A stretch of DNA of 64,000 bases from Homoserinimonas aerilata (GTDB lineage: Bacteria; Actinomycetota; Actinomycetes; Actinomycetales; Microbacteriaceae). How positions within the stretch are numbered: the first letter of the stretch is position 1; every line of letters begins with the position of its first letter. Location: contig NZ_VFOM01000001.1 in NCBI RefSeq assembly GCF_006716125.1, positions 1,364,001 through 1,428,000 of the forward strand, in the 5' to 3' direction. This document shows positions 8,127 to 20,500 of this stretch, piece after piece. The notes below the pieces were generated by a model. It did not search any database, was not told the DNA's origin, and was given only the letters and a program-made list of their open reading frames with translations. The position numbers were made by a program, and so were the translations under genes.

Positions 8127-8861
8127 GTGAGACCGACCATCGTATTCGACTTCGACGGCACGATCGCCACGGGGTCGGGGCCGGTCATGGCCTACGCGCG
8201 GCAGGCCGCGCCGGCCGCAGGCGACGGGTTTCTCGCACATGTCCACGAGGCACTCGCAGCCTTCGAGTCAGGCGAGCCCGGCTATCGCGACGGCTACGAT
8301 ATCGTCGGCTCGCTCGCCGCAGCCGCCGGCGTCTCGCCCGCCGAGCTCAGCACCGCCTACGAGATCAGCCGCGGCCAGCTCGGCAGCGAGCACGCGCCAG
8401 TCGAGGCCATGCCCGAACTCGTCGATTTTCTCACCGGCCTGCGCCGGCATGCGCGACTGATCCTCGCGACGAACGCGCCAGCATCCGGAATCGAACCACT
8501 GCTCGAGCGCTGGGGCGTGCACGAACTCTTCGACGAGCTCCGCTTCACCGTGGGCAAGCCCGCCGGGCTCAGCGCCGTCATCCGAGACGCCATCGCCTCG
8601 GGGCCCGTGCTCGCGGTCGGCGACATCGTCGAGAACGACCTCGCACCCGCACTCGCGCTCGGCGCCGACACCGCCCTCGTCGGAGCCACCGCATCCCACG
8701 CCCCCGACAAGGTCACGATGCGCGCCCACAGCCTCGCCGAGCTCCGCGGCGACATCGAAGCCTGGGCCGCAGCAGCAGCCGCAGCATCCGTCGCCTCGCC
8801 CTCAGCCCCCGCGCCCCAAGACGCGGTCTCCTCACCCACAGCTCCACCCAACGAAAGGTAA
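8127..8861 (+). CDS. HAD-family hydrolase, first gene of phn-like transport operon
   Basis: A 244-residue haloacid-dehalogenase-fold phosphatase. Motif I DFDGT (Asp8, Asp10), motif II ILATNAP (about residues 112-118), motif III Lys in VGKPAG and motif IV GDIVENDLA are all present; the cap is of the small alpha-helical C1 type. GTG start at 8127 follows GAGGAG. It leads an operon with a PhnD-type binding protein and transporter, so it may dephosphorylate the imported organophosphorus compound or its product. The last 30 residues are an Ala/Pro-rich tail. Confidence 0.8.
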   Translation: MRPTIVFDFDGTIATGSGPVMAYARQAAPAAGDGFLAHVHEALAAFESGEPGYRDGYDIVGSLAAAAGVSPAELSTAYEISRGQLGSEHAPVEAMPELVDFLTGLRRHARLILATNAPASGIEPLLERWGVHELFDELRFTVGKPAGLSAVIRDAIASGPVLAVGDIVENDLAPALALGADTALVGATASHAPDKVTMRAHSLAELRGDIEAWAAAAAAASVASPSAPAPQDAVSSPTAPPNER

Positions 8862-8868
8862 CCCTGTA

Positions 8869-9876
8869 ATGCGCAAGCCCCTGCTGATCACGAGCCTCGG
8901 TCTCGTGGCCGCGCTCGCCCTCGCCGGTTGCAGCACCGACACCGACGCGCCCAGCGGCGACGACGAGACCGCCTGGCCCGAGTCGATCACCATCTCGCTC
9001 GTTCCCTCGGTCGAGGGCGAGGACCTCGCCGAGGCACTCGACCCGCTCACCGCCTACCTCTCCGAGAATCTCGGCATCGACGTCAAGGGTGTTGTTGCCA
9101 ACGACTACGCCGCGACCGTTGAGGCGCTCGGCGCCGACCAGTCGCAGGTCATCATCACCGACGCGGGCTCGCTCTACAACGCGATCGAGCGCTACGACGC
9201 CAAGCTCGTGCTGCGCGACGTGCGCTTCGGGGCAACCTCGTACGCGGCCATCGCGGTGACCAACAACCCCGACAAGTACTGCGCCGACGAGCCTGCCCTG
9301 TCGAACTACGCGGCCAGCGGCATCCAGCTCTCGTACTGCAACGGCATCGAAGAGGCCGGCGCTGACGCGAAGGGTGTTGGCCCCGCCGGGCTCGACGCGC
9401 TCGCGAAGGTCTCAGGCGCGAACGTTGCCCTGCAGGCCGCAACCTCACCCGCCGGCTACCAGTACCCCGTCGTCGCCATGCGCGAGGCCGGCATCGACAC
9501 CGACGCCGACATCAAGCAGATCCCCGTCGAAGGCAACAACAACGCCATCCTCGCGGTCTACAACGGTGACGCCGAGGTCGGCTTCGCCTACTGGGATGCG
9601 CGCACCACGGTCACGAGCGAGGCACCCGACATCGCCGAGAAGGTTGTGGCATTCGCCTACACCGACATGATTCCGAACGGTGGAGTCGCCGTGTCATCGA
9701 GCCTGCCGGCCGACCTCGTCAAGAAGCTGAGCGAGCTCATGGACGGCTACGCAGACTCATCTGAAGAAGCCGCGACCGTCATGTTCGACCTGGTCGGCCT
9801 GTCTGACTGGACGAACAAGACCGCCGACGAGGAGATCACCCGCTACGGCGAGATCCTCGCTGAGTTCTCGAACTAA
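8869..9876 (+). CDS. phnD: Phosphonate/phosphate-type ABC substrate-binding lipoprotein
   Basis: A 335-residue lipoprotein of the PhnD/PtxB (phosphonate-binding) family. The signal peptide ends in lipobox LAGC (Cys20). The family hallmark [18 protein letters not shown] near residue 45 and a periplasmic-binding-protein II fold follow. It would capture a phosphonate, phosphite or related anion outside the membrane. Two cysteines near residues 143 and 160 could form a disulfide. It is 7 nt after the HAD gene. The true ligand cannot be read from the sequence. Confidence 0.85.
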   Translation: MRKPLLITSLGLVAALALAGCSTDTDAPSGDDETAWPESITISLVPSVEGEDLAEALDPLTAYLSENLGIDVKGVVANDYAATVEALGADQSQVIITDAGSLYNAIERYDAKLVLRDVRFGATSYAAIAVTNNPDKYCADEPALSNYAASGIQLSYCNGIEEAGADAKGVGPAGLDALAKVSGANVALQAATSPAGYQYPVVAMREAGIDTDADIKQIPVEGNNNAILAVYNGDAEVGFAYWDARTTVTSEAPDIAEKVVAFAYTDMIPNGGVAVSSSLPADLVKKLSELMDGYADSSEEAATVMFDLVGLSDWTNKTADEEITRYGEILAEFSN

Positions 9877-9895
9877 TCAGGCACGCGAGCGACGC

Positions 9896-10717
9896 ATGAA
9901 TGACGTCACGTCAGTTGCGGGGGCCTTCTCGGCCCCCGCATCTTGGCCTATCAAATTAGCTGGCGTGTCGGTGACGTATCCCAACGGCACCGTCGCCCTC
10001 CGCGATGTCTCTCTCGACATCGCGGCCGGAGAGATGGTGTCGGTTGTCGGGCTCTCCGGCTCGGGCAAGTCGACGCTCATCCGCACCGTCAACGGCCTCG
10101 TTCCGGCGTCTTCGGGCACGGTCACGGTCGGTCCGCACACGGTGACCGGTCTGCGTGGGCGCCAACTGCGTGAGCTGCGCGGCCACATCGGCATGATCTT
10201 TCAGGGCTTCAACCTGGCCGAGCGCGTCGACGTTTATCACAACGTTCTTGTCGGGCGTTTTGCGCACGCCTCGCTCATCCGCACGCTCAGCGGTGTGCCC
10301 TCTGCCCGCGATCGTGAGCTCGCACTCAGCACCCTCGACTCTGTCGGGATGCTCGAGCGGGTGTGGGCGCGGGCAGGGTCGCTTTCGGGCGGGCAGAAGC
10401 AGCGTGTTGCCATTGCGCGGGCGCTGGCGCAGGAGCCGAGCGTCATGCTCGCCGATGAGCCGGTTGCGAGCCTCGACCCGCCGACCGCCCACTCGGTGAT
10501 GCATGAGTTGGAGCGCATTAACGCCGAGCAGGGGCTCACGGTTGTGGTGAACCTGCACCTGATGGATCTTGCGCGCCAGTACACGACCCGCATGATCGGC
10601 ATCCGTGCGGGCAAGATCGTGCACGATGGCCCCTCAGGAGAGGCCACCGACGCCGACTTCGAGCGCATCTATGGGCGTTCGATTCAGCCCCACGACCGCA
10701 TTGGCACGGCTCGGTGA
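9896..10717 (+). CDS. phnC: Phosphonate-type ABC transporter ATP-binding protein
   Basis: A 273-residue PhnC-like ATPase with Walker [10 protein letters not shown], signature LSGGQKQR, Walker B VMLADEP and the switch His in VVNLHLMD. It energises import with the two downstream permeases. The first 20 codons from the ATG at 9896 include a strong hairpin (9916-9940) and a TTA codon, and family homology begins only at [11 protein letters not shown]; the true start may be further in, for example GTG at 9965. It overlaps the next gene by 4 nt. Confidence 0.88.
   Translation: MNDVTSVAGAFSAPASWPIKLAGVSVTYPNGTVALRDVSLDIAAGEMVSVVGLSGSGKSTLIRTVNGLVPASSGTVTVGPHTVTGLRGRQLRELRGHIGMIFQGFNLAERVDVYHNVLVGRFAHASLIRTLSGVPSARDRELALSTLDSVGMLERVWARAGSLSGGQKQRVAIARALAQEPSVMLADEPVASLDPPTAHSVMHELERINAEQGLTVVVNLHLMDLARQYTTRMIGIRAGKIVHDGPSGEATDADFERIYGRSIQPHDRIGTAR
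9916..9940 (+). terminator. GC-rich hairpin between phnD and phnC coding cores (attenuator?)
   Basis: TGCGGGGGCC (9916-9925) pairs perfectly with GGCCCCCGCA (9931-9940) over a TTCTC loop. It lies 40 nt after the phnD stop and inside the annotated 5' end of phnC. Such a 3' hairpin would stabilise phnD mRNA and lower expression of the transporter genes relative to the binding protein. Confidence 0.6.
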
Positions 10718-11520
10718 GCGAGCGCGCCCCACTGCAGCTGCCGCCGAGGCCCAACACTCGGCTGCGAACCGCGCTCATCGTGCTCGCGTTCGCCGCCTTC
10801 ACGATCGCCACGTGCATCCCGGCGATCGGCGGCGTCGACATCGATTTTGCTGCGATCGCGAAGAACTGGCGCAACGGCGCCGAGAAGCTCGGGCAGATCC
10901 TGCAGCCCGACCTCGCGTTTCTGCCCCGCACCATCGAGCCGATGCTCGAGACGCTGCAGATGGCACTCATCGGCGCCGTAGCATCCGCGATCATCTCGGT
11001 CCCTCTCACCCTGTGGGCGGCGCGGCCCACCAACCCGAACCAGCTCACGCGCGGCCTCGTGCGCACCGCCGTCAATGTGATCCGCTCGGTTCCCGACCTC
11101 GTGTATGCGACCGTTCTCGTGGCGGTGATCGGCGTCGGAGCCCTGCCTGGCGTCATCACGCTGTTTCTGTTCAACCTGGGCATCGTCGTCAAGCTCGTCT
11201 CCGAGGCCATCGATTCGGCCGATCACCCCTACCTTGAGGCGAGTTTGGCTGCGGGCGGCACCCAGGCGCAGATCAATCGACTGATCGCGCTGCCGCAGAG
11301 TTGGCCGCTCTTCGCCAACCAGTGGCTGTATGCCCTCGAGTTGAATGTGCGCATTTCGGCGATCCTCGGCATCGTCGGCGCGGGCGGCATCGGCCGGCTG
11401 CTCAACGAGCGTCGCGCGTTCTACGCCTACGACGATGTCGGCACCATAATCCTCGAAATTCTTGTTGTGGTCATCCTCATCGAGGTGTGCTCAAACTTCT
11501 TGCGCCGGAGGCTCGTATGA
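10714..11520 (+). CDS. phnE: Phosphonate-type ABC transporter permease 1
   Basis: A 268-residue PhnE-family inner membrane permease with about six hydrophobic helices. The family EAA-like loop is visible as [21 protein letters not shown]. Starts with GTG in a GTGA overlap with phnC. It forms the channel with the second permease, giving a heterodimer. Confidence 0.87.
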   Translation: MSERAPLQLPPRPNTRLRTALIVLAFAAFTIATCIPAIGGVDIDFAAIAKNWRNGAEKLGQILQPDLAFLPRTIEPMLETLQMALIGAVASAIISVPLTLWAARPTNPNQLTRGLVRTAVNVIRSVPDLVYATVLVAVIGVGALPGVITLFLFNLGIVVKLVSEAIDSADHPYLEASLAAGGTQAQINRLIALPQSWPLFANQWLYALELNVRISAILGIVGAGGIGRLLNERRAFYAYDDVGTIILEILVVVILIEVCSNFLRRRLV

Positions 11521-12359
11521 GTGCCACGATGACCGCCAAGCGGATCGGCATGGATGTTCCCCCGCGGCGTTCACGGCTCGGCTCGACAATCGCCGCTCTC
11601 ATTGTCGGTGTCATAGTCATCGCGGCCAGCCTCGATCTCGACATCAACTGGTCTGAGACGGGCGAGATTCCGGGCGAACTGCTGCGCTACGGCGGGCTCA
11701 TGTTTGAGCACCCCAACTGGCAGAAGCTGCCGCGGGCGCTCTTCGAAATGTGGCGCTCCATCTCGATGGCGTGGCTGGGCGCAATGCTGTGCGTTGTGCT
11801 GTCGATTCCACTCGGGATGCTGGCGGCACGCTCCGTGGGCCCCGCCTGGTTGCGCATCCCCCTGCGCGGTCTGTTCGCCGTCATTCGTGCCGTGCCCGAG
11901 GTGATCATCGCGCTCATCCTTCTCACCGTGACAGGGCTCACCCCGTTCACGGGTGCGCTCGCGCTCGGCATTGCCGGCATCGGCACGCAGGGCAAGTGGG
12001 TGTACGAGACGATCGAGTCGGTGCAGGAGGGCGCATCAGAGGCGGTGCGCGCAGCCGGTGCGGGTGTCGCCGAGGTGACGCGCTGGGCGCTGTGGCCGGC
12101 ATCCGCCCCCGCCCTCATGTCGTTTGCGCTCTACCGTTTCGAGATCAACATCCGCACATCCGCGGTGTTGGGCCTCGTCGGTGCGGGCGGAATCGGCAGC
12201 ATGCTGTCGAACTACACCAACTATCGCGAGTGGGATACGGTGGGCATGCTGCTCATCGTGGTCGTTGTCGTCACCATGATCATCGACTGGATCTCCGGTG
12301 CTCTGCGCCGTCGCATCATGGAGGGGGCGAGAGCGCGTGGCATGGGACGGACCAACTGA
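11517..12359 (+). CDS. phnE: Phosphonate-type ABC transporter permease 2
   Basis: A 280-residue second PhnE-like permease. About six helices and the ATPase-contact loop EAVRAAGAGVAEVTRWALWP are visible. The ATG at 11517 overlaps the first permease's stop by 4 nt, so the pair is translationally coupled; the longer upstream frame is antisense-like overlap and rejected. Tandem PhnE genes occur in other phosphonate importers. Confidence 0.87.
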   Translation: MSATMTAKRIGMDVPPRRSRLGSTIAALIVGVIVIAASLDLDINWSETGEIPGELLRYGGLMFEHPNWQKLPRALFEMWRSISMAWLGAMLCVVLSIPLGMLAARSVGPAWLRIPLRGLFAVIRAVPEVIIALILLTVTGLTPFTGALALGIAGIGTQGKWVYETIESVQEGASEAVRAAGAGVAEVTRWALWPASAPALMSFALYRFEINIRTSAVLGLVGAGGIGSMLSNYTNYREWDTVGMLLIVVVVVTMIIDWISGALRRRIMEGARARGMGRTN

Positions 12360-13200
12360 CGCCCCGCCGACCGCGAGGATCGTCGCGCTCGGCCCCTCAC
12401 TGCAGCCCAGCGAACGGCGCATCCTCGAAACCATCCTGGCCGACCTCGGCGCAGCGGTAGACAGCACCGCGCAGGAGCTCGCGACCACGGCCGGGGTTGG
12501 GCGCGCGAGCGTGATTCGTGCGGCGCAGTCGCTAGGCTACGAGGGCTACCCACAACTGCGGGTGGCTCTCGCCCAGGAGCTCGCGCTCGGCACATCCGCT
12601 GAGAGAGTCACCGACGACGGAACCATGCTCGGCGCCCTGCGCGCGGGCGTCGACCGCTTCGGCTCCCGCCTCGGGCACACTTTTTCGGCCATCACAGAAG
12701 AGACCGTGCAGGCCTTCATTGGTGCCCTTGACGGCGCAAACCGCGTGCTTGTAATCGCTAACGGCCTGTCGGCACCGCTCGGGCTCGACATGGTGCTGCG
12801 CCTCAGCGCGGTCGGGCGGCCCGCAGAGCTCCTCTCCGACCCGCTCGCGCAGCAGATCGCCGCGAGACACCTCGGCGCGGGCTCCGTCTGCCTGGTGCTG
12901 TCAGGCTCGGGCGCGAGCAGGGCCACCCTCACCGGCATGACGGCCGCACACGACAGCGGCGCCCAGACGCTCGCGATCACCTCATTCTCACGCTCCCCCG
13001 TCGCCGAACTCGCCGACATCGCCCTCGTCGTGCCGCCCGCCGGCGGTAGCTTCACCGACGAGCTGCTCCACGCATCCAGGGCCGCACTCATGCTCGTCAC
13101 CGAGGGTCTCGTCGACGTGCTCGTCGAGCGCCGCGGAGGGCGCGGGTACGAGGCGCGTGCGACAACGCTCTCGGTGCTGGGCGCGGCGATTCAGGAGTAA
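12337..13200 (+). CDS. MurR/RpiR-family transcriptional regulator
   Basis: A 287-residue regulator with an N-terminal RpiR helix-turn-helix (about residues 20-80; TAQELATTAGVGRASVIRAAQSLGY) and a C-terminal SIS phosphosugar-binding domain (about 110-250; VLVIANGLSAPLG...CLVLSGSGAS). The GTG at 12337 follows GGAGGGGG and overlaps the permease by 23 nt, so it is the last gene of the operon. SIS domains sense phosphorylated sugars, which hints that the transported compound is a phosphorylated metabolite rather than a simple phosphonate. Confidence 0.85.
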   Translation: MAWDGPTDAPPTARIVALGPSLQPSERRILETILADLGAAVDSTAQELATTAGVGRASVIRAAQSLGYEGYPQLRVALAQELALGTSAERVTDDGTMLGALRAGVDRFGSRLGHTFSAITEETVQAFIGALDGANRVLVIANGLSAPLGLDMVLRLSAVGRPAELLSDPLAQQIAARHLGAGSVCLVLSGSGASRATLTGMTAAHDSGAQTLAITSFSRSPVAELADIALVVPPAGGSFTDELLHASRAALMLVTEGLVDVLVERRGGRGYEARATTLSVLGAAIQE

Positions 13201-13227
13201 GCCCCCCGAGCGATCAGCTGTGCCTCA

Positions 13228-13931
13228 TCAGGGACGCATGGCATGCGCTCCACGACCAACGCGGCCCCTGAGCGCTCCGTCTGCGATGTGCAGAATACGG
13301 TCGGCTGAATCCTGAACCGAATTGTCGTGAGTGGCAATCAGGGCAGTCGCCGACTCGGCGTGCACCGCCGCTCGAATGAGGTCCATGATTGCAGCCCCGG
13401 TGGCGGCGTCGAGTTGCCCAGTGGGTTCATCTGCGATGAGCAGCCGAGGCGAGTTGGCCAGGGCGCGAGCAATGGCTACGCGCTGCTGCTGCCCGCCCGA
13501 CAGCTCATCCGGGTGAGATCCGCCACGTCGCGCGAGGCCAACCAAGTCGAGCAGATGCGCAACACGCTCCTCACGAAGCTCAGGATGCTCTCGCCGCAGC
13601 CGCAGCGGAAGCCCGACGTTCTCAGCAATCGTGAGGTGAGGCAGCAGGCCGAACGTCTGAAAGATGAACGCAATCGAGTCGCGGCGCATGCGCGTGCGCG
13701 CCGCTTCGTCGAGCCCTGTCACCGACTGGCCGTCCAACATGACAGTTCCGGAGGAAGGGAGATCGAGGCCGCTGACGCAGTTCAACAGAGTGGTCTTGCC
13801 CGACCCTGACCGCCCAGAGAGGGCGACGATTTCACCCCGAGGAATCCGAAATGACACGTCCTTGAGCGCCGTGACCTCGCCGGCCGGCGTGCGGAATTTT
13901 CGGGTCAGGTTCTCCACCACGAGCACGTCAG

Positions 13932-13935
<4 letters not shown>
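13228..13935 (-). CDS. ABC transporter ATP-binding protein (MacB/LolD type)
   Basis: A 235-residue ATPase of the MacB/LolD/FtsE class. Walker [11 protein letters not shown]-loop [11 protein letters not shown], signature LSGGQQQR, Walker [10 protein letters not shown] and H-loop ATHD are complete. It is the last gene of a four-gene minus-strand operon with another ATPase and two FtsX-like permeases (4-nt overlaps). These systems export peptides or lipids or resist antimicrobial compounds; the substrate is unknown. Confidence 0.9.
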
Positions 13936-14869
<934 letters not shown>

Positions 14870-14873
<4 letters not shown>

Positions 14874-17599
14874 GATTCCTCCCCTGTTCGCAGGATCTCT
14901 GCCGTGCTGACGCGCCGCGAGAGTGGCATATCGATCGCGACCGCAATCGCCAGCGCCACTGCGGCGGCCCCGACAACTGCGGCGATCAGCCATGGTGACA
15001 CGATGATGGGCGCGGGCCCTCCCGCAAGAATCTCAACGCCGAAAGCCGACCCGGCCACGCCGATCGCGACGGCAGCGGCAACCCCTCCGCCGACGATCCC
15101 GCTCACGACCAACGGCACCAGTTCACCGGTTGCAAGAGCGATGTTGGCTCGCTTGGGTACGCCGAGTGCGCCCAGCAGCGCCAAGATGCGCCCCCGACGC
15201 CGGGCACCGAGAACAGCGGTGACGACGAGGGCCAACAGCGCCAGGATCCCGGTGCCGATAAGCGACTGCAGGGTTGCCGTTGCAACGCCCGACACCAGGG
15301 CATCAGCGCGGAGTTGCGTGAGAACATCCTCGCGAATCATGACGCTGCCTTCGTCACCGTTGGAGATCGCTTGCGCGGTGGAGCGCGCGTTCGTGCCGGC
15401 GGCAAGCACAGTTGACAGCGGAACGGCCGCCAGCGACTCCTCCCCTGCCGAGGGTGCGACCACGCCGTCCAGATAGGCCAACAAGCTCGACCTGTCGATA
15501 AACACCGAGCGCCCCGACCCCGCCGGTCCGGCTACGGCTGCGCCGACAACCGTCACCGGAACAGACGTGCCGTCGATGTCCAGGGTGACGGTGTCGCCTT
15601 CGGTAACAGCCGTCAGCCGGGCGTCGAACAACACAGGCACCGGGCCCTGGGCGCCGCCGTCCTGCGCCACAAGTCGTCTCACCGCGTCGGCATCCGCACG
15701 CTGTGCATGACCGGCAGGAAGCGCCGACAGCACCTGGGCGTAATCCTCCTCGACGGCAAACACCGTCGCCTTGCTCGACCTGCCGTCACCCTTGACATCC
15801 ACGCCCGGGAGCTCCGCGATCGCCGCTGCTGTTGCTCCCGCGCCCTCAAATTCATCAACCAGGGTGGCGGCATCCGTCGCATCGTCGATGCGCACGTCGG
15901 CACCCACCGCCCGCCAGGACGCAGATTCCTGACCCGCCGCCACGGTATGGAGCAGCACAACGGAGGTCACCGCGACGCTGACGGCGAGGATCAACGCGAA
16001 CAATGTCACGGCCGACCGCCCATCCCTGGCGCTTGACGCAGCGAGAAGCGCGCCAGGCCCGCGTGTGCGGGACGCAAGCCTCGAGATCGGCCGCACAGCA
16101 GCCCCGGACAGCGGCGAAAGCACCAGAGCGACCACTGCGGCGCACAGTATCGGAGCAGCAAGAGCGAGTGGATCGATACGCGCACCCTCCACGCTCACTC
16201 CTGAACGCTGCGCGATCACCGCCAGGGCAGCCACTGCGACCAGAACCGCAACCCCGGCAATGCGGAAGGCGCGTGCTCGAGACGATGTTACGGCTTCTCT
16301 TGCCCAGTTCAGAGTGGTCACGACAGGGGTCACGGCGACGATGACCATCGCGCCACACAGGAGCAGCAGAGAGTCGACACGATCGCCGAACATCGAAGCG
16401 GCAGCGACGCCCAGACCGGCGCCGATCAGGGTGACGACCGCCGATTCGGTGGCCGCGTGTGCGCCGATCACACCAAGTGAGGCTCCGCGTGAGCGAAGCA
16501 GCGCGATCTCCGTTCGCCGACGACGAGCCAACGCTGTAGTCGACAGCACTGTGATGAGCACAGCCACGCCGAGCAACCCGGCCGCGAGCACAGACAGCTG
16601 AGCCGTCGCAGCAGTCACCGCCGCGGTAAACCCCTCCAATGCGGCCTCGTACCCCGAAGTGGCGCTGACACTGAGCGGCGCCCCTTGACTGATGTCGGAC
16701 GTCGATGTCTCTATTGCGTCGATCTCCGCACGCACGTCATCGACTCGCTGCAGGGTGAACGTCGAGGGCTCGAATGCGGTGCGGATGATGCCCATCGACA
16801 CATCAGAAAATTCATTCGACACCCGATCGAACGCGGCCACGTCGCTGAGAACAGTGAACGTCACCCCTGAACGAGCTCCCCGTGAAGAGATCTCCCGCGG
16901 GTCCCACACACCAGGAAGGTCAACCCACGCCCGTGCAGAAGCGTCGATCACTTCGGCTATGCCGACAACACGAACGGTGATGTCGTTGCCGCCTACGCGG
17001 CCCGCGACGGTGACGGAGTCGCCGACAGTGAGCCCCGCCGCCTCGGCGGAAGGAGCGGAGATGACGACATCGATCGGCGCGACGGCCGCTCCCTCGACCG
17101 CTCCCTCGCTCTCATCACCGCTCGGCAACTCCCCCTGCACAACGCGCAGATCGGCTTCGGCTGATGGATCCAACACACCGATACGCATCCGCACAACTCC
17201 GAGCGGACCTGTTCCGCTGAGTTCTGGACCAAGGATTCCGGTGTGCACTTCCGCCACAGCAGCGGACAGGCCATCCGGCAAGCGCCCCGGCATTTCGCCG
17301 GCGAACGTGAGGAGCCGTTCAGCCGTCGTGGTTCCGACGCCCGCTTCATCCGAAATGGACGAGCGCAGCAGCAGATCTGCCCCCGTGCCGGCGGCGGCAA
17401 CTGCCTCGCGGGCAGCGCGGTCAAGTGTCGCGTCGACCTCGCGGGGCGCCGCCACCGCGATCGCGCTCATGATGGCGATCAGCACGACGATTCCGAGCAG
17501 GGGTGCCAGATCTTTGCGCGCCCGCCGCACGACGAGAAGGAACGATGCGCCGATAGCCCTCACACCGCGCCATCCGCTGCCGGACCGATACACGCTCAT
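14870..17599 (-). CDS. FtsX-like ABC transporter permease (909 aa)
   Basis: A large permease with an N-terminal helix (about residues 33-50), a long extracytoplasmic domain, a central bundle of helices with FtsX-like motifs and a second extracellular domain before the final helices, i.e. the duplicated FtsX layout seen in antimicrobial-resistance exporters. It starts in a 4-nt overlap with the upstream permease and overlaps the downstream ATPase, so all four genes are one operon. Confidence 0.85.
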
Positions 17600-20500
17600 C
17601 CGTCTGCCCCCAGTCGCAGGAGATCGGGAAGCGGCAGGCGACGCTGCCCGTTCGCGATTCCGACGGAGATGACGGCGAGCGCCCCCAGTAGTACGAGAGG
17701 AAGAACGGTCACAGCCTGCCAGGGCACTACGAGGTTGACCCCCATCCCTCCACTCGCGGTCACGACTCGGGTGCCGACAAGCATCAGCGTCACGAGGCCG
17801 GCTCCGAGCCCGATGACGATGCCGCCTGCAGCAACCGCACCGGCGTCGGCGGACGCGACACCCAGCATCCCGCGTCGCGACAGCCCGAGGGCGCGCAACT
17901 GCGCCGACTCAAGACGACGAGACCGGCTGATCGCGGCTGTTCGGGCGCCGAATCCTGCGAGCGCGAGCAACACGCTGGCCCAGACGGCGATCGCTGACGT
18001 TGCGGGGATCTCTGCTCTGAGCGGTGCCTCCATCATCCCCTGCGCGAGAGTCGCGGTATCGACGATTGCTCCCGCGTTGCTGTCAGACGTGAGCGAGGCG
18101 TCTGCGACCTCGCCACTCAGCCAGAACTCGTCGACAAGCGGCCCATGCGCTGAAGCCTGCACAAGCCAGTGAACGAGAGCTTTTCCGTCGACGACTATGG
18201 TCGACGTCATTCGAGACGGTGAGGGAAGCCCGGATTCGAGTGCCGCAAGGTCACTGGCCGTTGCCGAACCCGGTACGCCGCTCGTGTCGGCGACGATTCG
18301 GAACGACACCGGTGTGCCCGCGATGAAACCCTGCAGCTGCGCGCCCGCCTCCACATCAAGGTCATCCATCAAGGACTCGGGAACCACTGCGCTGATCGCC
18401 CCCGACGGGTCCCACCCGACCGCGCCGTAGGTGACCGGCGAATAGCTGACCCCGACGACGGAATCGAGGCGGATCTCGGAATCCGTCACCGTGACCGTGG
18501 GCGGCTCTGCCTCGTCGTTGCTGTTCGTGCCGCGCCAGCTCGAAGCATCACGCAGTGTCATCTGCGAGCTCGTGGCCGTGCCCTCTGCGGTCAACGCCGT
18601 CAGTGTGCCGATAGTCAGTTCGGCTGGCGTCTCACCCGTCAGGGGCACGTCGGAATCGAGGTGCATGGTTGCGGCGACCAAGCGGACATCCTCCTGCAAC
18701 CCGTCCGATGCTATCGGCGCCACCAACGTCACCGCGGTGCCGGCGGTGATGGAACCCAGCGGAACGACGGTGATGGTGCCTGCTGCGTCTTCGAGCGCAA
18801 TCGAGACCTCGGCGACCACACCCTCCGGCCCTTCGAACGCCACCCCGGCCTGCAGGGATACAGCACCGGTGGGCACCATAGGCCCGGTGTCTTCGGAGCC
18901 TGCCTCAGTCAGGGCTCTGGTGATCGCCGATCCGCCCGCTTCTGCAGCCGGTCCCTCGTCAAGCACAGCGCGTGCTGCGGCGCTGAGCCCCAGCACCTGC
19001 GCCGGTGCTACCGGCACGGGTCCGCCGGGACCCGCAGGATCTGTCTTGGAGATCAGCGCGTCCCGGCGCATCACGGGCGCGGCACTTGCCGCGATGCTCG
19101 GAGCGATGGAGACATCGCCCGACTCGACTCGTGCGGGTGCCCCCAACGCCACGGCAGCCTCATTCTGAACAGACTGTTGCCAGGTCGCATTCACGCCGAG
19201 AATCACCACGGATGCGCCCACCGTCAACGCAATGAGCACCGCCCCGGCGGACCGGCCAGGGCCGCGGGCTGCGAACCAGCCACCCAGCGGCAGGATCGCT
19301 CCCCGCGCCTTCGACGTCAACGCCGCAATCCCCCGGGTTGCGACGATCAGAACACGGCTTCCGATAATCACGGCGGCGATCAGGAGCACTGCGGGTGTGG
19401 CGGTGAGGAGGAGGTCGCCCCCCTCGGGCTGAACTGCTGCGATTCTCCACACCATCAGCATCGCGGCCACAACGACGGCGCTCTCGGTTGCCACTGCCAT
19501 CGCGGGCGCCCACGTCGTCGCGGTCAGCTGGCGAGGTGCAACCGACGGCACGAAGATCAGTGCGGCGATGACCACCGCAAACGCGATCGCACCTGACCAC
19601 ACCGCCGCATCCGGGAGAACCCACTGTTCGAGCCCCGCCTTGTTCAGCGGCGCAGACCCGACGATCAGCGCATGAAGAAGCACGCCACCCCAGGGGCTGG
19701 CAAGCGCGACCACAATTGCGATGGCCGTCGCGTCGATCGCGACGGCGAGGGAAGTCTGCAGCCACGACGCCCCTCGCGAACGGAGCAGCTCGAATTCTGC
19801 GGCACGGGCATCCGCAAGCAACCGCGTCACCGAGGCGACCGCAACGGCGACGACAACAAGCACCAGAAGGATGATGATCAGTGCTGCCGCACGCGATGCC
19901 GTGAGCCCCTCGGAGACAGCATCGAGCGCGGTGTCCATCTTGGTGTCGATGATGAGCATCTCACCGGGGTACTCGGCGGCCCGCGCTATCTCAATCTCAG
20001 CATCCGCCACCCGCTCGTGCAGGGCAGGCAACCCGGCCACACCCGTGGAGGTGAACGACGGATGCTCCACCACCGACAGCTGCGCCGGCGGGATGTGAGA
20101 TGCGTCTACCCCATTCGGTGCCGCGATGAGCGGGCCCACTGCGTGCACGGGAAAGTAGAACGATCTGCCCGGTTCTGCAAAATCGACGGCATTCCCCGCC
20201 GCCGCCAGCGGGTCGTTCTGCCAGAACACGCCGGAGTCTGGCGATGACCGGTAGAGACCGTCGACGTGCAGCTCGACGGGAGTCTCATCGTTCACGAGCG
20301 TGAACGTGTCGCCGACGCCGACGCCGAGGGAGCGCGCGGCTGCCTCGGGCATTGCGATGCCGAGCCCCGACGTCGGCCACCGGCCGACCACAAGCTCTGC
20401 CTCCGCAGCGGGGTCGTCGAGTTCAACAAGGTAGGAATAGACACCTGCTGCGGTCGTCCGCCAGTCGGAGCTCACCCAGCCGGTGCTCGACCAGCTGACC

